A DNA stretch of 30,528 bases, taken from NCBI GenBank assembly GCA_030428695.1, contig JAUIEM010000064.1, positions 1-30,528 on the forward strand. The letters are read 5' to 3'. The DNA comes from a bacterium (GTDB taxonomy: Bacteria; Planctomycetota; J058; JAJDCP01). A model generated the notes under the pieces. That model made no database searches. It was not told where the DNA came from and worked only from the letters and a program-made list of their open reading frames with translations. Shown in pieces: positions 1 through 7,044 of this stretch. Each line of letters starts with the position of its first letter. The first letter of the stretch is position 1. The translations under genes and the position numbers were made by a program.

Positions 1-126
1 CGGTGTCGGCGTCGTCGGATCGTCCGGGGAATCCGGCAGATCGGGATCGTCCGTCTGCGGCGTCGGCGTCGTCGGATCGTCCGGCAGATCGGGATCGTCC
101 GTCTGCGGCGTCGGCGTCGTGATGTC
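1..126 (-). repeat. Asp/Pro/Thr coding repeat at the window edge
   Basis: The last residues of the giant gene in the window are imperfect units built on TPTPQTDDPDLPD, with periods of about 48 and 57 bp. They follow the predicted membrane segment directly. The tract continues past position 1, so its full length is unknown. It resembles an extended acidic, proline-rich linker. Confidence 0.8.
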
Positions 127-3100
127 CGGGTCGTCCTGGCTCTGTGGAGTCGGACCACCGATGCAGCTGGTCAGCGCGACCCCGAGCGCGACGCCGGACG
201 CGGCGATCGCGGTGATGCCCAGGACGACCTTGAGGTCGATGCCGAGCTTCTTCTTCGTGTCCGCGCAGATCTTCGCCGCGAGCTTCGCCTTCTCGGGATC
301 GCCGCTCGGATTCTTCAGCTCCTCCTTCAGGTCGAAGCCGAGCTTCCCCTTGGTGTCGGAGCAGATCTTGTCGACGAGCTGTTGCTGCTGCTTGGAGTCC
401 AGGGCGTGGAAGCCGTCGGGCTTCGCGATGTTCAGGTACTCGCGCAGGTCGATGCCGAGCTTGTCCTTGACCGCCTTGCAGAGCCCCTCGATCAGCTTCG
501 CCCGCTCGAGGCTCCCGCTCGGATTCTTCAGCTCGGCGATCGGACAGAAGCCCATCTCCGCCTTGGCGTCCCGCAGCATCTTCTCGAGGATCGCCCGCTG
601 CTCGCGCTCGTCGAGCTTCTCGAAGTCGCTGAGCACGTAGCGCAGCGCGCCGCTCTCTTCCTCGAGGCCGTCACACTTGACGGTGTAGATGAAGCTGACG
701 TCCTTCTTGACCTTCGGCTCGGGGACCTTCCACTCGACCTCGATCGCCTTGGCCTTGACCTCGCCCTTGAGCACCGCGACGTCGCGCTTGATCCCGCTCG
801 GCTCGGCGCAGACGACGACGAACTCCGCCGTCTCGCCGTTCTCCACGTCCTCGGTCTGGACGCTGAGGGTGACCGTGTCGCCCTTCTTGGCGGCCTCGTC
901 GCTCCAGGCCGGCATCAGGGATTTGTACAGCGGCCGGCTGACCTTGAGCTTGGCCTTGCCCTCGCCGACGTCGTCCTCGTGGATCTTGCCTTCGTTGTCG
1001 GTGACGCCCTTGCGGCGCTCCCCGGTCGGGCAGGTCAGCTCGTACTGCCAGCCGACGATCGGCGTGCCGGCCTTGGTCTTGAGGATCGCCTCGAAGAAGA
1101 CCTCCTTGTCCTCTTCGCCGTCCTCGCCCTGGGTCCCGTCCAGCGAGCCGTCCGCGACTTCCTTCGGCTTGTGCAGCCACTCGAGGAAGGCGATGGGGTG
1201 GTAGAACCAGAGCAGGTTGTTCTTCGGCACCACGCCCTTCTTCGCGAGCTCCTCCCACATCAGGTAGGGCTTCATCGCGTAGACCTGGGCCTTGAGCTGG
1301 CTCTTGTCCATCCAGCTGAAGAGCTCGGACTTGAGGAGGCCGTCCGGCCACTCCTTGCTCCACTCGGTCATGTGTTTGGCCTGCACCTTCCGGTACAGGC
1401 GGACCTTGGGATGGTGGCGCATGAAGGCGCGGTACTCGCCGCGCTTGAGGACCGTGTCGCGGCGGTCGAGGGCGAAGGTGTTCTTCTGCTCGAGGGCGGC
1501 GACGATCTTGTCGCGGGCGACGAAGCTCTTCTTCTCTTCCTTCTCCTCGATCGTGATCCAGTCCTTGTCGTCGACCAGCTTGTCGGCGCTGAAGATCTCG
1601 ACGTGGAGCAGGCTGAGCTGAGCGCGTGCCCCCTTCATCCAGCCGACGTAGCCGATCAGGGCGCCGGCCTTGACCGGGATGTCGAGCTTGACGATGTCGC
1701 CCTTCTCGAGCTCCTTGAGGACGTCCTTCTTGGCCTCGACCTTGGTGCAGGTCTCCTCGCCCTTGAACTTCGTGAACACGACCAGGGGCGGCGTCTTCTT
1801 CGCCTTCTTCGGCGGCTTGAGGGTGGCGACCTCGGAGTCCTTGAGCCAGGGCTGGACCTTGGTGTACTCGAGCTTGTGGCCGACCGGCAGGGTGCGCGGG
1901 ACCTCGATGAGCTGCGAGCTGTCCTTCTTGTTCGTGTAGACCCGCCGCGGGACCTTGACCTCGAGGTGCTGGCGCGCCTCCCAGAACAGGGTGGAGAGCC
2001 AGTCGATGCGACGCGCCTTGCCGCAGGTCGTCGACAGCGGCAGGAGGTGCATATACAGGCTGTAGAACTTCTTCTTGTCGACGGTCTCGTGCTCGATCAG
2101 CACGAAGTTCCGGCTGCCGTGCTTGTACTTGCCGACGTCCTTCTCGAGACGGGCGGCGACGATCTTGCCGTCGCCGACGGCCCGGACCGGGGTGCGGGCC
2201 GGCTTGTGCAGGTGGATCCCGTTGTGCCACACGCGGTTGAGGCCCATCGGGAAGTAGCCGCCCTTGCCGGCGGACTCGGTGTTGCGGAAGTAGGGCTCGG
2301 CGACGGCGCTGCCGACGCGGTCGTCACGGCCGATGCGGACCGGGAAGATCCACGGCTTCAGGCCGCCGTCGTAGCGCGGCGCGTTCGCTTCCTCGGCGCT
2401 CTTGCACATCTCGCGCACGCCGGTCTTGAAGGCGAGGGTGTCGAGGTGGACCCAGCTCGGAGAGTCCGGCTTGCCGGCGCGCTCCCGGCCGGGCTGCAGG
2501 CTGACCTGGCCGGGCATGTACCAGCGGTACTGGAAGCCGCACAGGGCCTTGCCGATCTTGCGGATGCGGCGCGCCTCCGGGCACTCTTTGCCCTTGCCGG
2601 GGTCGGGGATGACGCGGCCGGCGTGGACGAAGTCGATGCCGGTGCCGTGCGCGGCGATCAGGTCCTCGGCGTTGTACGGGTCGATCGTGCAGCGCCAGCC
2701 GGACTTGACGTCGAGGGCGCCGAGCCGGGCCCGGTGGATCAGGGCGCGTACGGCCCAGACCAGGATCTTGTCGACGACCGGCTCGCCGGTCGCCTCCGGC
2801 TCTTCCTTGTCGCCATCGGAAGCCTCGTACAGCCAGTGCTGGCGGGTGCTCCCGGCGCTGACGGCGCGGCTGCGCACCGCGTTCTTCAGGTAGCGCTCGA
2901 AGGGGAACAGGCGCTCGTCCGCCTCGAGGTCGAGGGCCTCGAAGGTCGTGTGGCCGACCTCGCCGGTCTGGGGCAGGCCATGGGCCTTCTGGAAGCGCTG
3001 GACCGCGAAGTGGGTCGTGTAGTCGAAGTCGCCGGTGACCCGGACCGGATCGTGGCGTGCGCCGATGCCCTGGTGCTTGCTGCCGGAGCCCCAGCCGATC

Positions 3101-4395
3101 AGCTTGATCTGCAGCTCCCAGACGTCGAGGCCCTTGCAGCCGAGCTTGATGACCCGCGAGCCGTACTTCGGCTCCTTGGGCTTCAGGGAGGGCGCGTCGT
3201 CCTCTTTCTTCTCGTCCTTCTCGCCCTTGCCTTTGTCGTCCTCGCCGTCGCCCTTCTTGTCGTCGCCCTTCTTGTCCTTTTCGTCGAAGCCGTCCTTGTC
3301 GAAAGAGGACTCGTCGAAGCCGTCGTTGCCCGGACCCTTGGAGACGCCTTCGGCCTTGGAAACGCCTTCACCGCGAGCGACGCCCTCTCCCTTGGAGACG
3401 CCTTCGGCTTTGGAAACACCTTCGGCTTTGGAAACACCTTCGGCTTTGGAAACACCTTCGGCTTTGGAAACACCTTCGGCCTTCGTGACGCCTTCGGCTT
3501 TGGAGACGCCCTCGGCTTTGGAGACGCCCTCACCGCGAGCGACGCCTTCTCCCTTGGAGACGCCTTCGGCTTTGGAAACACCTTCGGCTTTGGAAACACC
3601 TTCGGCTTTGGAAACGCCTTCGCCGCGCGAGACCCCTTCACTCCTCGTCACGCCTTCGCCGCGGGTCACGCCCTCGGCCTTCGTGACGCCCTCACCGCGT
3701 GTTACGCCCTCAGCTTTGGAGATGCCTTCTGCTCTGGAAATGCCCTCCGGACCGGAACGCACCTGTGGGGAGACGATGCCCGCGATCTGCGGCTTGACGC
3801 CCTCCGCACGCGGCCTGACGCCCTCACTCCGCGAGACACCTTCCGCACGCGGCCTGACGCCCTCACTCCGCGCGGCGCCTTCCGCACGCGGCCGAACACC
3901 CTCACTCCGCGAGACACCTTCAGCACGCGGCCGAACACCCTCACTCCGCGAGACACCCTCCGAACGCGGCCGAACGCCCTCACCCCGCGAGACACCCTCA
4001 CTGCGAGCAACGCCCTCACTCCGAGCAACACCCTCACTGCGAGCAACGCCCTCGGGCGTGACCCCCGCCCGCTCCTGCCGGCGCCGGCTCCGCCGCTCCT
4101 CACGCTTGCGCTTCCGCGCCGCCTCGCGGTCCTCCTCGCTCGGCCCCTCGACCCGGAAGCGGGTCTTGCCGCTGCTCGCGCCGCCGCCCTCGATCCAGAA
4201 CGCGTAGCGCCCCGGCTCGAGCGCCCCGCTGGAGACCTCGACGGTGGTGTTGCCCGGCTCGAAGCTCGCGAGCCCGATCGGCTCCGCCCGCCCGGCGCGC
4301 GCCCACAGGTTGACGGTCGGGCCGGGCAGATCCGCGGCCGCGACCTGCACGAGCAGGCGCCCCCCTTTCTCTTCGATGTTCAGGATGTCGGGCAT
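1..4395 (-). CDS. Giant multidomain cargo/effector candidate, 3' end outside window
   Basis: The frame stays open from ATG 4395 to the window edge, giving 1465 residues and no stop. In order I see: a beta-sandwich-like domain (about 1-82); an Arg/Lys-rich linker (88-110); about 36 EGVxxx repeats (115-354); a Lys/Asp/Glu linker (358-405); a PG_binding_1-like domain (about 405-487); an M15-peptidase-like stretch (about 555-655, with SGWRC, AHGTGIDF and WVHLD); and an M23/LytM-like segment (about 715-935). In the M23-like segment the usual HxxxD reads HNGIH and the usual HLH reads LLH, so its zinc site looks degenerate. Further on are a HPIAFLEWL motif, transthyretin-like and Ig-like modules (about 1095-1265), two or three helical repeats containing KNPSG and KLGIDL (about 1285-1385), a membrane segment (about 1388-1408) and an Asp/Pro/Thr tail. 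It is the last visible gene of the spike operon, 22 bp after its neighbour. A cell-wall-targeting effector is an inference; a structural or surface protein is the alternative. Confidence 0.82.
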   Translation of the reverse strand, partial: MPDILNIEEKGGRLLVQVAAADLPGPTVNLWARAGRAEPIGLASFEPGNTTVEVSSGALEPGRYAFWIEGGGASSGKTRFRVEGPSEEDREAARKRKREERRSRRRQERAGVTPEGVARSEGVARSEGVARSEGVSRGEGVRPRSEGVSRSEGVRPRAEGVSRSEGVRPRAEGAARSEGVRPRAEGVSRSEGVRPRAEGVKPQIAGIVSPQVRSGPEGISRAEGISKAEGVTRGEGVTKAEGVTRGEGVTRSEGVSRGEGVSKAEGVSKAEGVSKAEGVSKGEGVARGEGVSKAEGVSKAEGVTKAEGVSKAEGVSKAEGVSKAEGVSKAEGVSKGEGVARGEGVSKAEGVSKGPGNDGFDESSFDKDGFDEKDKKGDDKKGDGEDDKGKGEKDEKKEDDAPSLKPKEPKYGSRVIKLGCKGLDVWELQIKLIGWGSGSKHQGIGARHDPVRVTGDFDYTTHFAVQRFQKAHGLPQTGEVGHTTFEALDLEADERLFPFERYLKNAVRSRAVSAGSTRQHWLYEASDGDKEEPEATGEPVVDKILVWAVRALIHRARLGALDVKSGWRCTIDPYNAEDLIAAHGTGIDFVHAGRVIPDPGKGKECPEARRIRKIGKALCGFQYRWYMPGQVSLQPGRERAGKPDSPSWVHLDTLAFKTGVREMCKSAEEANAPRYDGGLKPWIFPVRIGRDDRVGSAVAEPYFRNTESAGKGGYFPMGLNRVWHNGIHLHKPARTPVRAVGDGKIVAARLEKDVGKYKHGSRNFVLIEHETVDKKKFYSLYMHLLPLSTTCGKARRIDWLSTLFWEARQHLEVKVPRRVYTNKKDSSQLIEVPRTLPVGHKLEYTKVQPWLKDSEVATLKPPKKAKKTPPLVVFTKFKGEETCTKVEAKKDVLKELEKGDIVKLDIPVKAGALIGYVGWMKGARAQLSLLHVEIFSADKLVDDKDWITIEEKEEKKSFVARDKIVAALEQKNTFALDRRDTVLKRGEYRAFMRHHPKVRLYRKVQAKHMTEWSKEWPDGLLKSELFSWMDKSQLKAQVYAMKPYLMWEELAKKGVVPKNNLLWFYHPIAFLEWLHKPKEVADGSLDGTQGEDGEEDKEVFFEAILKTKAGTPIVGWQYELTCPTGERRKGVTDNEGKIHEDDVGEGKAKLKVSRPLYKSLMPAWSDEAAKKGDTVTLSVQTEDVENGETAEFVVVCAEPSGIKRDVAVLKGEVKAKAIEVEWKVPEPKVKKDVSFIYTVKCDGLEEESGALRYVLSDFEKLDEREQRAILEKMLRDAKAEMGFCPIAELKNPSGSLERAKLIEGLCKAVKDKLGIDLREYLNIAKPDGFHALDSKQQQQLVDKICSDTKGKLGFDLKEELKNPSGDPEKAKLAAKICADTKKKLGIDLKVVLGITAIAASGVALGVALTSCIGGPTPQSQDDPDITTPTPQTDDPDLPDDPTTPTPQTDDPDLPDSPDDPTTPTP
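3334..4053 (-). repeat. Tandem 18/21-bp coding repeat (EGVxxx units)
   Basis: Residues 115-354 of the giant gene consist of about 36 units. Most are hexapeptides of the form EGV[S/A/T][K/R][A/G/S]. In the N-terminal third these alternate with heptapeptides EGVRPR[A/S]. One 19-residue interruption (EGVKPQIAGIVSPQVRSGP) separates the two blocks. The later block contains near-identical DNA copies, using AAA, GTT, GGT and TCC codons that are rarer in the rest of the gene. This suggests recent expansion or homogenisation by slippage or recombination. The Glu and Lys/Arg spacing would give a regularly charged rod or linker. Confidence 0.92.
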
Positions 4396-4417
4396 GCCGG
4401 GGTCCTATCGCGTGGGT

Positions 4418-6241
4418 CTACTCGTCTTCCAGAAGCTCGAGATCGCACCGGCCCGCCGGTACGCCCTCGTGATAGATCCTGCCCTTGTCGTCGCTCTCGC
4501 CGTCGAGCACCCCGCCGTCCGGCAGGTGCAGCCGGTAGGCCTGGTTGCCCATCGGCTCGCCGTCTTCGTCGGTCAGCACGAACTCGATCGCGTCCTCGGG
4601 CTTGATCGCGGGAGACTCGGCCTCCATGCCCGGGACCTTGATCTTGAACGTGAACGGGCCGTCGGCCTTCGGGCCCTTCGGCTCCTTGCCGCGCTCGGCG
4701 ATCTCGCTGATGTCCTGGTCGTACTCGTAGTTCCAGCGCGTCAGCACGCCGCCACTCGGCGCGATCTTCGCGTCGAGCTTCGCGACCACCTTCTTGCCCT
4801 GGCACACCTCGACCTTGACCGCCTTCCCCGCCGGCAGGCCCTTGACCTTGCCGAACACCTCGATCTCGCTGCCCGACACCGGGTTCTCGGCGCCCCAGCA
4901 CAGGTCGAGGATGCGCGGCAGCACCTTGAGCCAGCGCAGCTTGAAGCGCGAGAAGCGCGCCGCCTCGTTGGTCGCCCGGGTCGACTGCCGCTGCACCCGG
5001 TAGCGCGGATAGACGGCCCCGAGCCGGAAGGGCCCGCTCGAGGACACCGTCGGCTTGAAGAACGCCCCTGCGTAGCCCTTCCACGCCTTCTCAACGTTCG
5101 CGAAGCCCTGCACCCGTCGGGCGGTCTCGCGCAGCAGCTCGCCGGGGAAGTTCCCGGGCGGCGTCAGCTCGAAGTCGCTCGCGCCCTTCTTCGGCTTCGC
5201 GCTCGGGTTCACCCGGTGGCGCGGGATGTAGCGCCAGAACAGCTTCGGCTTCGCGCGCCCGAACAGCTCGGGGGCGAAGGCGACCAGGTTCCGGCCCTTG
5301 CGGCCCATCGTGCGCTTCTTGGTCTTGAGGAAGAGCTTCGCGACCACGGTCAGCTTGCCCTTCGCGACGCCGTCGAGGGTGCCCTTGCCGTCCGCGGGCT
5401 TGTCGTCCTTCGAGCCGTCGTCCCCGCCCTCTTCGAGGATGTTGACCGTCCCGCGCAGGGGCCGCAGCCCCTTGGGACTGTCCGGATCGGGCGCGTAGTA
5501 CAGCTCGATCTTGCCGACCTCGAGGTGGAAGGGCCGGCCGTTGGAGGGAACCGAGGCGAGCGGATCGACCCGCGGCTCGAGCTTGTCCTTCTTGTCGGCG
5601 GCGATCATGCGCAACAGGAAGGGCCCGTCGAAGTAGGTCAGGGGCTTGCCCTTGAGCGGACCGGCCTTGGCGACGCCGTTCCACTGGTAGATCATGCCCT
5701 TGCGGGAGGTGACCGGCAGGGTCTCGGTGTGCACCGGCTCGCCCCCGAGCCCGCGCCGCGTCCGCCCCTGGCTGTAGACCTCGACCCGCATGAACTTCGC
5801 CCACAGCGGGATCTTCCCGAACACCTGCAGGTTCTCGCGCCCTGGCAGGAAGTGCGTGTCCATGCGCTTGATCTTGATCGGCTGGCGCCGGACGATGCCG
5901 ACGACCGGGCTCTTGACCTGGCGGGAGGGCTTGAGCTTCGACCAGACGAAGAAGCACAGCTTGCCGCCGACCACCCGCGGCACCTGGAGCTCGCCGGTGA
6001 AGCCGCCGTCCTTCTTCTCGACCTTCCGGATCGCGCCCGGCAGAGGGCTCCAGCCGCCCTCCTTCCCGCTGCGCAGGTAGGCCATGAAGACGAGATCTTC
6101 GAGCTTGAGCGGGCACTGGCCGCGCAGCGTGACCGAGCAGGTCAGCACATCGCCGGGGAAGGCCTTGCGCTTGTTGAAGCGCGGCCGCACCAGCTCGGGG
6201 CTGGTGATCCTGACCTTGGCGAGGACGCGGCGGATGCCCAT
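4418..6241 (-). CDS. Spike-operon protein with Ig-like and transthyretin-like domains
   Basis: Encodes 607 residues starting MGIRRVLAKV. I do not recognise a named family. It has no signal peptide or membrane segment. It looks like a string of beta-sandwich domains: one at about 1-105, a second from about 108 to 260, a less clear middle part with a Gly/Asp/Lys-rich insertion, then an Ig-like module (about 433-545, starting near LDLCWG and including FTFKIKVPGMEAES) and a C-terminal transthyretin-like domain (VLTDEDGEPMGNQ to RCDLELLEDE). That final Ig plus transthyretin arrangement matches the end of the spike protein at 7044-8831. It lies 35 bp downstream of the preceding gene and 22 bp upstream of the giant gene, so co-transcription is likely. 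The role may be adaptor, chaperone or cargo; none is proven. Confidence 0.85.
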   Translation of the reverse strand: MGIRRVLAKVRITSPELVRPRFNKRKAFPGDVLTCSVTLRGQCPLKLEDLVFMAYLRSGKEGGWSPLPGAIRKVEKKDGGFTGELQVPRVVGGKLCFFVWSKLKPSRQVKSPVVGIVRRQPIKIKRMDTHFLPGRENLQVFGKIPLWAKFMRVEVYSQGRTRRGLGGEPVHTETLPVTSRKGMIYQWNGVAKAGPLKGKPLTYFDGPFLLRMIAADKKDKLEPRVDPLASVPSNGRPFHLEVGKIELYYAPDPDSPKGLRPLRGTVNILEEGGDDGSKDDKPADGKGTLDGVAKGKLTVVAKLFLKTKKRTMGRKGRNLVAFAPELFGRAKPKLFWRYIPRHRVNPSAKPKKGASDFELTPPGNFPGELLRETARRVQGFANVEKAWKGYAGAFFKPTVSSSGPFRLGAVYPRYRVQRQSTRATNEAARFSRFKLRWLKVLPRILDLCWGAENPVSGSEIEVFGKVKGLPAGKAVKVEVCQGKKVVAKLDAKIAPSGGVLTRWNYEYDQDISEIAERGKEPKGPKADGPFTFKIKVPGMEAESPAIKPEDAIEFVLTDEDGEPMGNQAYRLHLPDGGVLDGESDDKGRIYHEGVPAGRCDLELLEDE

Positions 6242-6276
6242 GTTCCCTTACTCGATCCGAGAAGCCGCAGCCGGGG

Positions 6277-7044
6277 CTACAGCGAAAACGAAAATGCGTC
6301 GAGGTCGACCCACAACGGCGGGCTCTTCTTCTTGAGCCCGAGCTCTGGCAGCCGCACCACGAAGAAGAAGGTGCGGCACCGACCCGACAGGTTCTTGTCT
6401 TTGAAGTCGACCTTGTAGCTGGTCTCGAATTTGTTGCCCTTGATCGTCTCCTTGATCTCGTGCACCGGCTTCGGCACCAGGCCGAGGCCCTTGCGCGCGA
6501 GCTGCACCCGCTGGCGCAGCATCTGCAGCCGCTGGCGCGGATCGCTGGGCAGCGCCGGCGGCGCCGCCTGGGCGTTGCTCTTCGGGTAGATCTTGATCTC
6601 GAGCTCGCTGTTGTCGGACACGTTGAGCGTCCCGACGTGCAGCTTGACCTCCTCGCCGTGCCAGACCCGCTTGCGGCTCCAGGACACGCTGGTGATCGCG
6701 GACTCGAGCTGGATCGTGTGCTTGCAGTCGGTGCCGCGCGGGAACAGCAGGTCGGCGACCGACACGGCGCCGGGCAGCTTGACGCCGTTGCCGGCGATGC
6801 TGCCGAGCCCTTCCTTCCCCGTCAGCCCGCTCAGCGACGCGGCGAGGCGGTTGCCGGCGGCGCCCTTGAGGTCCCAGTCGAGGCAGTTGCGCATGCCGAG
6901 CATGTTCGCGGTCTTGCGCTTCTTGTCGAGGTCGCTCTGCGGCACCTTGTGCAGCTGCGTGCCGGACGGGACGCCGGTCTCGAGCTCGTCGACCGCGCCG
7001 TCCATGCCCGGCAGCCCGTCGGGATTTCGCAGGGTCAGCCGCAT
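6277..7044 (-). CDS. Spike-operon protein with Ig-like C-terminal domain
   Basis: Encodes 255 residues from ATG 7044 (MRLTLRNPDG), whose A is the last base of the TGA of the upstream spike gene (TGATG). GGAAG lies just upstream. A GTG nine bases earlier (7053) is an alternative start. The product is soluble with no signal peptide. The N-terminal 110 residues are Gly/Leu-rich and unassigned. From about residue 115 an Ig-like module (ITSVSWSRKRVWHGEEVKL, later FFFVVRLPELGLKKKSPPL) resembles the module in the spike tail, interrupted by a helical insertion (about 165-205) rich in Gln, Arg and Leu. Coupled translation with the spike suggests a partner that binds or is loaded onto it; this is inference. 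Confidence 0.8.
   Translation of the reverse strand: MRLTLRNPDGLPGMDGAVDELETGVPSGTQLHKVPQSDLDKKRKTANMLGMRNCLDWDLKGAAGNRLAASLSGLTGKEGLGSIAGNGVKLPGAVSVADLLFPRGTDCKHTIQLESAITSVSWSRKRVWHGEEVKLHVGTLNVSDNSELEIKIYPKSNAQAAPPALPSDPRQRLQMLRQRVQLARKGLGLVPKPVHEIKETIKGNKFETSYKVDFKDKNLSGRCRTFFFVVRLPELGLKKKSPPLWVDLDAFSFSL

Noticed and set aside
3334..4053. The repeat tract as a possible CRISPR array
   Set aside because: Units are contiguous 18/21-bp coding repeats with no unique spacers and keep the reading frame.
382..4605. A 1407-codon open frame on the plus strand opposite the giant gene
   Set aside because: It mirrors the codon pattern of the minus-strand gene. The product is low-complexity (Leu/Asp/Val-rich, then GFGNTF repeats), while the minus strand gives recognisable domains.
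4244..6418. Long plus-strand open frame opposite the 607-residue protein
   Set aside because: It is a high-GC antisense shadow with no ribosome site and no family-like segments.
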